36,251 nt of DNA from Actinophytocola sp. (GTDB lineage: Bacteria; Actinomycetota; Actinomycetes; Mycobacteriales; Pseudonocardiaceae): the NCBI GenBank assembly GCA_009377475.1, contig WHTY01000048.1, positions 1-36,251 of the forward strand, written 5' to 3'. The translations under genes and the position numbers were made by a program. This document shows positions 23,524-31,678 of the stretch, piece by piece. A model generated the notes under the pieces. That model saw nothing but the letters and a program-made list of their open reading frames with translations, was not told the DNA's origin and did no database searches. The first letter of the stretch is position 1. The number at the start of each line of letters is the position of its first letter.

Positions 23524-25902
23524 TCACTTGTGCCCGTTGAGGCTGACTTCCGTGGTGCGGCCACGGAGGTTCCCTTGCTGCAGCGCCGCCATCACGGTGC
23601 GTGTGCGCTCGGCGTCCATCAGGTCGTCCGCCGAGTCCTGCTCGTCGGCGATGTGGTCGTCGGAGGCCAGCTGCGGCGCGAGGTTCGCCTGCCGTGTGCG
23701 CTGCGGCAGCGGCGGTTTGCCGCCCTGCTGCGACGCACCGTTCCTCGCCGCTTGCGGGACCTGCGCGGGCTGCGCGCCGTGCGCCGCCTTCGACGGCTGC
23801 GGAGGCTGCGGCGTGTCCGGCTTGTCGAAGACGACCGTGCGCCATGACGAGCCGATGGCGGGCACGTCGGTGGCGGTCGGGAGGCCGTTGTCGGGGTCGG
23901 GCAGCGTGCCCTCGTGGCGTGGCTCGGGCGCGTCATCCTCGCTGTCATCAAGGACCATGCCGATCCCGCTCACCATCGACGGCTCGTGCGGGGTGTTCTC
24001 CTGCGCGATCAGGTCGCTCGGCACCAGCACGATCGCCGTGGTGCCGCCGTAGATCGACTCCCGCAGCGTGATCTTGATGCCGTGCCGCGACGCCAGCCGC
24101 GCGACGACGAACAACCCGACGCGCGACTCGGTCGACAGCGCCATGACGCTGAAGTCCGGTGGCTTGCGCAGCATCGTGTTGAACGTCTCGAGCTGCTCTC
24201 GCTCCATGCCGAGGCCCTGGTCCTCGACCTCGATCACGACGCCGCGCCCGACGGCGTTGCCGCGCACCTCGACGCGGGACTGCGGCGGCGAGAACTGTGT
24301 CGCGTTGTCGATCAGCTCGGCGAGCAGGTGCGCGAGGTCGGCGACGACTCTGCCGTCCATCAGCGTGTCCGGAATGGACAACGCACCGACCCGCGTGTAG
24401 TGCTCGGTCTCGGAGACCGCGCTGCGCACCACTTCCCGCAGCGACACCGGGTTGCGCCACTGCCTGCCTGGCTGCTCGCCGCCGAGGATGATCAGGTTCT
24501 CCGCGTTGCGCCTGCTGCGGGTGGCGAGGTGGTCGAGCTGGAACAGCAGCTGCAGCTGGTCGGGATCGTCCTCGGAGCGTTCCACCTTGTCGAGCACCTT
24601 GAGCTGGCGGTGCACGATCACCTGGGTGCGGTGGGCGATGTTGAGGAACACCGACCCGACGCCCCTGCGGGTCTCGGCCTCCTGCACGGCGGCGGAGATG
24701 GCGGTCTGCTGCGCCTTGTTGAACGCGTTGGCGACCTGCCCGATCTCGTCGGTGCCGTGGTCCAGCCACGGGATCTGGTACTCGACGTCGACCCGGTCGC
24801 CCTGCCGTAGCCGCTCGACGATGCCGGGCAGCTCGCGGTTGGACAGGTCGAGGGTTTCCTCCCGCAGCCGGGTGAGGCGTTCGATCAGCGCGCGGGACAG
24901 CCGGAGCGCGATCACCATCGCCGCGAGCGCGGCTGCCAGGATGGCCACCCCGGCGAGCGCCGAGGTCAGCAACGACGTGTTTCCGCTGGCCGCGCCGAGG
25001 TCGGCCGCGTAAGACGAGTGTGACATGTACAGCCGCAGCAGCCCGTCGGACAGCGTGCGCGCGGCGTTCTCCCACTCCGCGACGTCGAAGGTGGCGCGGT
25101 GCTTGCCCGGCCCCTTCGCCATGATGTCGTTGTCGCCGCCGGTGAGCGCTGCCCAGGCGTCGGTCTCCTGCAGCGCCGCGTACTGCGCCCGTTCCTCGTC
25201 GGTCAGCCGCCGCTCGATGAGGTTGATCAGCTCGTGGTAGGTGCCCATCTGGTGGGCCAGCTCGTGGTAGTCCGACGAGCTGAGCCCGCGCGACATCGCC
25301 AGCCCGACCAGCACGTGTGAGCGCGACTGCGCCTCGACGGAGCGGAACAGGTCGTAGCTGGTCATCTGCTCGACGGCGACGTCGGCGTCGCTGGCGGAGC
25401 GGGCAACGCCCTGGATGCCGGCGCCGACCTCCTCGACCAGTCCGCCGTAGAACTCGTACGCCTCGAGCGGCGGCACGTCCCGGTTGATCACCCGCTCGCG
25501 CATGCCGGGCAGTCCGCGCGCGTCGGTACCCAGGTCGTTGAATGCCGCGCGCACGCTGCCGGGACCGCTGGCGGCGAGCCGCTCGCCCGCCGTGTGGACG
25601 TCGTTCAGCGCGACGTCGACCTCCCGGCGCTGCCGTCGCAGGTCACCGACGTCGACGCTGCCGGTGGTCAGCAGCAGCGCGGAGAGCCGGCGCTCCTCCT
25701 GCAGCTCGACGACGAACCGCGCGGTGGGCTTGAGCGACGCCCTGACGTCCTCGGCGAACTCCTTCGCCTGCAGCCCCTTGTTGATCAAGTATCCGGACAC
25801 CGCGGCACCGACGATGAGCAGCGCGATGCTCGGGATCAGCGCGATCGCGAACACCGTGGTCTTGATCGTCCGCGAACCCGCGCCTTGAAATGTTCGGAGC
25901 AT
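23524..25902 (-). CDS. cvnA: Conservon sensor histidine-kinase-like protein CvnA
   Basis: A 792-residue membrane sensor. Domains: TM1 (residues 17-39); an extracellular nitrate/nitrite-sensor-type (NIT-like) helical domain (about 55-305, KPTARFVVELQEERRLSALLL onward); TM2 (311-335); HAMP linker; a dimerisation region (GSVFLNIAHRTQVIVHRQL; LDHLATRSRRNAENLI, His458); and HATPase with N box Asn533 (ELIDNATQFSPP), G1 DQGLGM (561-566) and G2 VGLFVVARLA. The C-terminal 150 residues are Pro/Gln-rich and disordered. In conservons the ATPase domain is kept but phosphotransfer to a response regulator is unproven. It begins the cvnA-B-C-D operon, divergent from iorA. No cvnE cytochrome P450 gene follows. 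Confidence 0.93.
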   Translation of the reverse strand: MLRTFQGAGSRTIKTTVFAIALIPSIALLIVGAAVSGYLINKGLQAKEFAEDVRASLKPTARFVVELQEERRLSALLLTTGSVDVGDLRRQRREVDVALNDVHTAGERLAASGPGSVRAAFNDLGTDARGLPGMRERVINRDVPPLEAYEFYGGLVEEVGAGIQGVARSASDADVAVEQMTSYDLFRSVEAQSRSHVLVGLAMSRGLSSSDYHELAHQMGTYHELINLIERRLTDEERAQYAALQETDAWAALTGGDNDIMAKGPGKHRATFDVAEWENAARTLSDGLLRLYMSHSSYAADLGAASGNTSLLTSALAGVAILAAALAAMVIALRLSRALIERLTRLREETLDLSNRELPGIVERLRQGDRVDVEYQIPWLDHGTDEIGQVANAFNKAQQTAISAAVQEAETRRGVGSVFLNIAHRTQVIVHRQLKVLDKVERSEDDPDQLQLLFQLDHLATRSRRNAENLIILGGEQPGRQWRNPVSLREVVRSAVSETEHYTRVGALSIPDTLMDGRVVADLAHLLAELIDNATQFSPPQSRVEVRGNAVGRGVVIEVEDQGLGMEREQLETFNTMLRKPPDFSVMALSTESRVGLFVVARLASRHGIKITLRESIYGGTTAIVLVPSDLIAQENTPHEPSMVSGIGMVLDDSEDDAPEPRHEGTLPDPDNGLPTATDVPAIGSSWRTVVFDKPDTPQPPQPSKAAHGAQPAQVPQAARNGASQQGGKPPLPQRTRQANLAPQLASDDHIADEQDSADDLMDAERTRTVMAALQQGNLRGRTTEVSLNGHK

Positions 25903-25994
25903 GGTGAGCCGTCCAGATTCTCATTTCACGATGAAGCGCTGCGGCGCCATTGGACCGGCACCGCGACGGGTGTTGTTCCTATTTGCGAGCGGTG

Positions 25995-26023
25995 ACGCTA
26001 CGACTGCCAATCGCCGCCGTCAA
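25995..26023 (-). promoter_or_regulatory. Sigma-70-type promoter of the conservon
   Basis: On the minus strand TTGACG (26023-26018) and TAGCGT (26000-25995) are exactly 17 bases apart. Transcription would begin near 25988, giving a leader of about 86 bases before the cvnA ATG. The -10 fits the actinobacterial TANNNT pattern. Confidence 0.6.
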
Positions 26024-26246
26024 TAAAGCGCCGATATAATTACGCCAAATGGCCCCGCCCGGCAAGATCGAGTGCTGGAAACGCATTCTGTGACGACCTG
26101 ATCACCCAGCACACAATAGCTCTCACCTGCGGCTATTGCACCGATAAAATGGGCCGAACAGAGTATGGACCTGATGGAAATCCGTCCTTAAAGTGTCGCT
26201 GCCAGGGCCTGGAAAACCATGTGTCAAGTGGTGTCCACCTCACCCG

Positions 26247-26284
26247 TACGTATTCCTACGTACCCGACTACGTAGGAATACGTA
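26247..26284. promoter_or_regulatory. Perfect 16-bp inverted repeat built of four TACGTA hexamers (site B)
   Basis: TACGTATTCCTACGTA (26247-26262), six bases, then its exact reverse complement (26269-26284). TACGTA occurs at 26247, 26257, 26269 and 26279, so spacing is 10, 12 and 10 bases, close to one helical turn. It lies 70 bases before iorA. It is the strongest member of a set with sites A, C and D and a likely multi-subunit operator. The binding protein is unknown. Confidence 0.7.
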
Positions 26285-26353
26285 AGAATTCGCGCGCCCG
26301 CTCCAATTATCGCGCCAATAAATTGATCGACAACGTCTAAGGAGCGCTCAAAA

Positions 26354-26803
26354 GTGCCCACGTACAAACTGTTCGTCAATGGCGAGCGCGTCAGTGTCGA
26401 CGCGCCTGCCGACATGCCGCTGCTGTGGGTGTTGCGGGACATGCTCGGGATCACCGGGCCCAAGTACGGCTGCGGGGTCGGCGCGTGCCGCGCCTGCACC
26501 AGCCACCTCAACGGCGCCGAGATCCAGCCCTGCGTCGTGCCCATCGCCGACTGCGCCAACAAGCACGTCACGACCATCGAGGGGCTGGCAGACGGCGACA
26601 CGCTGCACCCGGTGCAGCAGGCGTGGCTGGACGAGGACGTGCCGCAGTGCGGCTACTGCCAGCCCGGCCAGATCATGGCCACCGTCGCGCTCGTCAAGAA
26701 CAACCGCCAGCCGTCGGACGCCGAGATCGACGCGATCGCCAACGTCTGCCGCTGCGGCACCTACTGCCGCATCCGAAGAGCCATCAAGCGAGTCACCGCG
26801 TGA
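26354..26803 (+). CDS. iorA: Isoquinoline 1-oxidoreductase-type [2Fe-2S] subunit (IorA)
   Basis: A 149-residue iron-sulfur subunit of a molybdenum hydroxylase. The plant-ferredoxin-type cluster uses Cys40, Cys45, Cys48 and Cys60 (GCGVGACRAC...PC). The second cluster uses Cys99, Cys102, Cys132 and Cys134 (CGYCQPGQIM...VCRCGTYCR). Cys138 is extra, where relatives often have Pro. The start is the GTG at 26354, with TAAGGAG about ten bases upstream. It passes electrons from the molybdenum centre of IorB to an acceptor, often a cytochrome c, and no such gene is adjacent. It is followed by iorB after 17 bases. The physiological substrate is not known and need not be isoquinoline. Confidence 0.88.
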   Translation: MPTYKLFVNGERVSVDAPADMPLLWVLRDMLGITGPKYGCGVGACRACTSHLNGAEIQPCVVPIADCANKHVTTIEGLADGDTLHPVQQAWLDEDVPQCGYCQPGQIMATVALVKNNRQPSDAEIDAIANVCRCGTYCRIRRAIKRVTA

Positions 26804-26820
26804 GGCGAGGACGACACGAC

Positions 26821-28992
26821 ATGACCACGACAGAAACTCCGACCAGTGCCCCCGCCGTCCCTGGCTTCGGCCGACGCCGCTTCGTCACCTTCCTCGTCGC
26901 CGCGCCCACGCTGACCGTGGCCGCCCGCCTCGGCATCGACCTCATCGCGGACACCCCCGCGCTCGCCGCGGGCCGCCCCACCCAGACCAGCGGCGAGGCC
27001 ACTACCGCGACCAACCTCGGCACCACGTACGTGCTCCGGGTGACCAGCGACAACCGGATCATCTTCGAGTCCCCCAAGGCCGACGTCGGCCAGGGCATCA
27101 GCACCGCGCTGGCGATGCTGATCGCCGAGGACCTGGACGCGCGGCTCACCGACGTCCACTCCGAGTTGGCCGACGCCGCGAACCTGCCCGGCCAGTCGGT
27201 CGGCGGTTCGGTGTCCATTCGCGACGCATACGACCCGGTGCGGGAGATGGCGGCGCAGGCCCGCGCCCGGCTGGTCACGGCTGCCGCGCGCCGCTGGGGC
27301 GTCGCCGCCGACACGCTCACCACCCACGACACCGCCGTGCACGCCCCGGACGGCAGGAGCGAGACCTACGGCGCGCTCGCCGCCGACGCCGCGAGCATCA
27401 CCAGCCCCGACGTCGCCGCCACCCCGAAGCCGATCAGCGCGCACACCGTGATCGGCACTCCCGCGTCGCAGCAGGAGGGTCGCGCGATCGTCACCGGCGC
27501 GATGCCGTTCGCCCTCGACGTGCCGGTGGCGGGCGCGCTGCCCACCGTCGTTGCCCGGCCGCCGACGATCTACGGCACGGTCGCAGCCATCGACGCCTCG
27601 GTGACGAAGGCGATGTCCGGCGTCGTCGCGGTGACCACCATCCCCACCGGCGTCGCCGTCACCGCGCGCACCTTCCACGAGGCGCTGCGCGGGCGCGATG
27701 CGCTGCGCGTGACCTGGGGTCCCGGCCCGGTGGACGACGTCTCGGACAGCACCGTCACCGAACGGCTGGCGCAGGCCATCCCGCCGTTCGTGAACCTACC
27801 GCTGCTGTCCAACCACGTCGACGGCCGGTTCGAGTTCGCGTTCGTCAACCACGCCCCGATGGAGACCAACGCCGCCATCGCCGACGTCCGGCAGAACTCG
27901 GCCGTCGTCTGGTCGTCCACGAAGGTGCCCAACAGCACCCGGCGTCAGGTCGCCAAGGCGATCGGGCTGTCGGAGAACGCCGTGACAGTCCACGTCACAC
28001 GCGGCGGCGGGTCGTTCGGCCGCCGGTTGAGCAGCGAAGCGCAGATCGAGGCCGCACAGGTGTCACGCGCGCTTGGCAGGCCCGTCAAGGTGATGTGGAC
28101 CCGCGACGACGACACCCGGCATGGCAGGATGCGTCCGGCGAGCATGCACCGGATGCGCATCACGTATCTCGCGGGCGAGATGGTGAGCTTCCAGAACCTC
28201 AGCTCGGCGGTGCAGCTCGACTTCGGCGTCAGCCCGGTCATCACGGGCATCGACCCCGGCGCGCTGGGCTATCCGTCGATCGGCTCGGCGTTCTTCGCCA
28301 TCACCCAGGAGACGCCGTACGCGTTGGGTGTCGAAACCAAGGCGCTCAACGAAGTCCCGCTGAAGTTCCCCACCGCGACGTGGCGCTCGGTGTACTCCGG
28401 GCACAACCGGGCCGCCGAGGAGCTGATGATGGACCGACTGGCAAGCAAGCTGCGCAAAGATCCGCTCGGGCTGCGGATCTCGCTGGCCAAGGACCAGCCC
28501 GCCAAGGCGCTGCTGCGGCGGTTGCGAACCGAGAGCGCGTGGGGCACTTCCCTGCCAGCTGGCTGGGCGCAGGGCGTCGGCTACCACGAGGAGTACAACG
28601 GACGGGCAGGCTGCGTCGTCACGATCGACGCGAGCGACCCGAACGCGCCTCGAGTGATGTCCGCGCTGGTGGCGGCGGACATGGGCGTTCCGGTGAACCC
28701 GCGCGGGCTGGAGGCGCAGTTCATGGGCAGCGTCATGGACGGCATCGGCACGATCCTGCGAGCGGGCAACCACATCGACAGCGGCCGCGTGCGGGAGTCC
28801 AGCTTCGCCGACTTCACGTGGCCACGGCAGCGGCACGCGCCGAGGGACTTCCGGCTGGTGCTCATGCCGACGACGGGGACAAGCATCGCCGGTGCGGGCG
28901 AGATCGCGGTCCCGGCCGCCACGGCTGCGGTGGCCAGCGCCTACGGACGCGCCACCGGCACGCAGCCATGGCGGTTCCCGCTCAACTTCTAG
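26821..28992 (+). CDS. iorB: Isoquinoline 1-oxidoreductase-type molybdopterin subunit (IorB), Tat-exported
   Basis: A 723-residue xanthine-oxidase-family subunit that carries the molybdenum cofactor. The N-terminus has a twin-arginine signal (GRRRFVTFLVAAPTLTVA, Arg18-Arg20), so the enzyme works outside the membrane with IorA piggybacking. Cofactor-contact segments include VGQGISTALAMLIAEDL, GGGSFGRRL (residues 397-405) and the C-terminal GAGEIAVPA with catalytic Glu694. Length fits the two-subunit membrane-associated aldehyde/isoquinoline oxidoreductase group. No FAD subunit is expected or seen. It forms an operon with iorA and is followed by the regulator gene. It probably hydroxylates an N-heterocycle or oxidises an aldehyde, substrate unknown. 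Confidence 0.9.
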   Translation: MTTTETPTSAPAVPGFGRRRFVTFLVAAPTLTVAARLGIDLIADTPALAAGRPTQTSGEATTATNLGTTYVLRVTSDNRIIFESPKADVGQGISTALAMLIAEDLDARLTDVHSELADAANLPGQSVGGSVSIRDAYDPVREMAAQARARLVTAAARRWGVAADTLTTHDTAVHAPDGRSETYGALAADAASITSPDVAATPKPISAHTVIGTPASQQEGRAIVTGAMPFALDVPVAGALPTVVARPPTIYGTVAAIDASVTKAMSGVVAVTTIPTGVAVTARTFHEALRGRDALRVTWGPGPVDDVSDSTVTERLAQAIPPFVNLPLLSNHVDGRFEFAFVNHAPMETNAAIADVRQNSAVVWSSTKVPNSTRRQVAKAIGLSENAVTVHVTRGGGSFGRRLSSEAQIEAAQVSRALGRPVKVMWTRDDDTRHGRMRPASMHRMRITYLAGEMVSFQNLSSAVQLDFGVSPVITGIDPGALGYPSIGSAFFAITQETPYALGVETKALNEVPLKFPTATWRSVYSGHNRAAEELMMDRLASKLRKDPLGLRISLAKDQPAKALLRRLRTESAWGTSLPAGWAQGVGYHEEYNGRAGCVVTIDASDPNAPRVMSALVAADMGVPVNPRGLEAQFMGSVMDGIGTILRAGNHIDSGRVRESSFADFTWPRQRHAPRDFRLVLMPTTGTSIAGAGEIAVPAATAAVASAYGRATGTQPWRFPLNF

Positions 28993-29022
28993 CCGTTCGA
29001 CGTCGGAGGAGAAAACTCCGCG

Positions 29023-29046
29023 AATACCCGTAACCCACTACGTATC
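29023..29046. promoter_or_regulatory. TACGTA site upstream of the LuxR-type regulator (site C)
   Basis: GTAACCCACTACGTA (29030-29044) matches GTACCCGACTACGTA at 26260-26274 in 13 of 15 positions, and TACCCGTA just upstream gives a degraded second half. It lies about 50 bases before the -35 of the regulator gene. Confidence 0.45.
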
Positions 29047-29096
29047 CGCTCGTTGTCCTTTACAGCAGCAGTGTGCCCGATAGGCTGTTCGACGTA

Positions 29097-29125
29097 TTGA
29101 CCTGGTCGGTTTCGCGGCTTAGCTT
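29097..29125 (+). promoter_or_regulatory. Sigma-70-type promoter of the LuxR-type regulator
   Basis: TTGACC (29097-29102) and TAGCTT (29120-29125) are 17 bases apart. Transcription would begin about 29132, three bases before the ATG at 29135, so the message is nearly leaderless, consistent with the lack of a ribosome-binding site. Confidence 0.62.
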
Positions 29126-29134
29126 TTCGACACA

Positions 29135-31519
29135 ATGGTGCGCAGGATCCCCGACCCGCGACTGCGGTCATCGTCTCTTCCCGTCGAAGCTGCCAGCTTC
29201 GTCGGCCGACGCCATGAACTGACCAAGATCCGCACCCTCCTCGGCAACAACCGGCTGGTCACGCTGCTCGGCGTCGGCGGCGTCGGCAAGACCCGACTGG
29301 CGCTCCGGGCCGCCCACGACCTGCAGCGGGCGTTCCGGGACGGCGTCTGCGTCGTCGACCTCGCCGGGCTCTCGGATGCCGGGCTGCTCGTGCAGACGAC
29401 CGGCGCCGCGCTCGGCCTGCGCGACGACTCCCCGCTGCCGCCGATCGAGCGACTGATCGACCAGCTCGCCGAGCGGCAGGTGCTGATCGTGCTTGACAAC
29501 TGCGAGCATCTGATCGACGACTGCGCCGCGCTCGTCGACGCCCTGCTCAGCCACTGCCAGGACGTCCGGGTGCTGGCGACCAGCCGCACGGCGTTGCAGA
29601 TCGAGGCGGAGTGCACGCTGCCGCTGCCGCCGCTGTCCGTGCCGGACGCGCCTGAGGATGACTCGGACGGCACGGTGTCGCCCGAGGCGCTCCTGGCGTC
29701 CGACGCCGTCCAGTTGTTCACCGCGCGCGCGTCGGCCTGCCTGCCCGACTTCGAGCTGACCGAGGACAACGCGGACGCCGTCGCCGAGCTGTGCCGCCGC
29801 CTGGATGGCATCCCGCTCGCGCTTGAACTCGCCGCAGTGCGCATCCGGTCGCTGTCGGTGCGGCAGATCCTGGACGGCCTGTCCGATCGGTACCGGCTGC
29901 TCACCCAGGGCAGCCGAACCGCGCTCCCCCGCCAGCGCACGCTGCGTTCGCTGATGGACTGGAGCTACGACCTGCTCACCGAGGACGCCCGGCTGCTGTG
30001 GGCGCGGATCTCGGTGTTCGCGGGCAGCTTCGAGCTGGACGCCGCAGAAGGCATCTGCCCTGACGACGCGTTGCCGCGCGAGGACGTCCTCGATCTGCTC
30101 GCCGAGCTGGTCGACAAGTCGGTGCTGCTGCGCGACGAGCGCGACGGGCAGGCGCGCTACCGGCTGCTGGAGACGATCAAGGAGTACGGTCTGAACCGGC
30201 TGCGCGCCTCCGGCGAGCAGACGACGCTGCGACGTCGGCACCGCGACTGGTACGCCGCGCTCACCGCGCACGCGCTCACGCAGTTGAAGGACGGCGAGCA
30301 GATCGAGGCGTACCACCGGTTGCGCGCCGAGCAGGCGAACCTGCGCGCGGCGTTCGAGTTCTGCATCACGTCAGCCGACGACGCGCGCGTCGGGCTCGGC
30401 ATGGCCACCGACCTGCGGCACTTCTGGATCATGTCCGGCACGCTCAGCGAGGGCAGGCGCTGGCTGGTCGAGCTGTTGGCGCTGGCGCCCGACACGCCGG
30501 ACGCCGTCGGCGGGCTCACGTCGGCGAGCAAGCTGGCGATCCTGCAGGCCGACGTCGCGGAGGGACGGCGACTGCTCGCGCGAGCGCGCGTGCTGGCGAC
30601 GTCGACCGGCCAGGAGACGTGGCTGGCGGAGATCACCCACAACGAGGGCATCGCCTCGCTGTTCAGCGGCGACCCGGCCACCGCGTTGACGCACTTCACC
30701 GACGCCCTCGACGGGCACAAGAAAGCGGGCAACGACTTCGGCATCATGGTCGCGCTGATCCAGTCGGCGGCGGCCCGCTCGCTGCTCGGCGAGACGAGTC
30801 ACGCGCTTGAGCTGTGCGAGGAGTGCCTCGAGATCAGCGCGCGGCACGGCGACCGCTGGTGCGCCGCGCTGGCGATGTGGACGCAGGCGTTGCTGCGGTG
30901 GCACTGGAACGAGGCGGAACGCGCCGAGACGCTGGCAGCCGAGACGTTGGCCATCAAGGAGGCGTTCGACGACCGGCTCGGCATGGCGATGGCGATGGAG
31001 CTGATCGCCTGGGTGACCGAGAAGCGCGGTCAGCACGCCCGCGCGGCGACGTTGCTCGGGGCGGTGCAGTCCGCGATGCGCTCGGTCGGCACGCCGTCGC
31101 TGTTCAAGCACCTCGAGCGCGGCCACGACAGCTGTCTGGAGCGGACACGGGCGGCGCTCGGCGAGACCTGGCAGACCCACATCGACAAGGGCGCGGCGAT
31201 GGACATCGACAGCGCGATCGCGTTGGCACTGCGCCGCACCACCAAGCCAGCCGTGACGCATCACGCCGACCGCCAGGACGACGACCTCACCAGCAGGGAG
31301 CGGGAGATCGCCGAGCTCGTCGCGCAGGGGATGTCCAACCGCGACATCGCGGCCACGCTGGTGATCTCGCCGCGCACCGCGGAGAAGCACGTCGAGAAGA
31401 TCCTGACGAAGCTCGGCCTCAGCTCGCGCACGCAGATCGGCGTGTGGTTCGCGACCGGCCACCAGGACGACCCCGCGCCAACGCGGTTCGCCGACCGGCA
31501 CCACCCGCTCGGCGCGTGA
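29135..31519 (+). CDS. LuxR-family STAND ATPase regulator (NB-ARC-like, TPR)
   Basis: A 794-residue transcriptional regulator. The nucleotide-binding domain has FVGRR (22-26), Walker A GVGGVGKTR (46-54), Walker B VLIVLDNCEHL (Asp121), ATSRTAL and LDGIPLALELAA (GLPLA motif), as in AfsR/NB-ARC proteins. A winged-helix-like part (LMDWSYDLLTEDARLLWARISVFAG) and TPR-like helices (about 380-700) follow. A LuxR-type HTH closes the protein (718-773, LTSREREIAELVAQGMSNRDIAATL...SPRTAEKHVEKIL). Such proteins sense a ligand through the helical repeats and activate nearby genes on ATP binding. It lies beside iorAB and the MFS exporter gene, all with TACGTA sites, so it is the prime candidate for the protein acting there. 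Confidence 0.9.
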   Translation: MVRRIPDPRLRSSSLPVEAASFVGRRHELTKIRTLLGNNRLVTLLGVGGVGKTRLALRAAHDLQRAFRDGVCVVDLAGLSDAGLLVQTTGAALGLRDDSPLPPIERLIDQLAERQVLIVLDNCEHLIDDCAALVDALLSHCQDVRVLATSRTALQIEAECTLPLPPLSVPDAPEDDSDGTVSPEALLASDAVQLFTARASACLPDFELTEDNADAVAELCRRLDGIPLALELAAVRIRSLSVRQILDGLSDRYRLLTQGSRTALPRQRTLRSLMDWSYDLLTEDARLLWARISVFAGSFELDAAEGICPDDALPREDVLDLLAELVDKSVLLRDERDGQARYRLLETIKEYGLNRLRASGEQTTLRRRHRDWYAALTAHALTQLKDGEQIEAYHRLRAEQANLRAAFEFCITSADDARVGLGMATDLRHFWIMSGTLSEGRRWLVELLALAPDTPDAVGGLTSASKLAILQADVAEGRRLLARARVLATSTGQETWLAEITHNEGIASLFSGDPATALTHFTDALDGHKKAGNDFGIMVALIQSAAARSLLGETSHALELCEECLEISARHGDRWCAALAMWTQALLRWHWNEAERAETLAAETLAIKEAFDDRLGMAMAMELIAWVTEKRGQHARAATLLGAVQSAMRSVGTPSLFKHLERGHDSCLERTRAALGETWQTHIDKGAAMDIDSAIALALRRTTKPAVTHHADRQDDDLTSREREIAELVAQGMSNRDIAATLVISPRTAEKHVEKILTKLGLSSRTQIGVWFATGHQDDPAPTRFADRHHPLGA

Positions 31520-31529
31520 GGACCGCGAT

Positions 31530-31564
31530 GTGGCAATGAGGGTCCCCCACTCCCTCATTGCCAC
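31530..31564. terminator. Bidirectional terminator hairpin
   Basis: GTGGCAATGAGGG (31530-31542), nine-base loop, then the exact reverse complement CCCTCATTGCCAC (31552-31564): a perfect 13-bp stem. It lies 11 bases after the regulator stop and between convergent genes, so it can end both transcripts. Confidence 0.82.
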
Positions 31565-31678
31565 AGCGGTGCCGCGCCGAGGGGCACACCGCGCGTCGGC
31601 GATGCGGCGAGCACATCACCGCAGGTGACGCTACGCGCAGCGCGACGTGAGCTACTACCTACGGAAGTCGGGAATAGG

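Larger units (their letters stand above)
25903..26353. other. 451-base divergent intergenic region between cvnA and iorA
   Basis: No gene is supported here. The region is AT-richer than its surroundings. Besides the cvnA promoter and the TACGTA array it holds CAATAGC/GCTATTG (26114-26120 and 26132-26138), a 7-bp inverted repeat, and a TATAAT (26035-26040) without a matching -35 on the plus strand. TAAATT at 26319-26324 could be the iorA -10. Confidence 0.6.

Noticed and set aside
26379..29033. 884-codon plus-strand frame over iorA and iorB
   Set aside because: It is out of frame with two clear molybdenum hydroxylase subunits and is Arg/His/Pro-rich nonsense.
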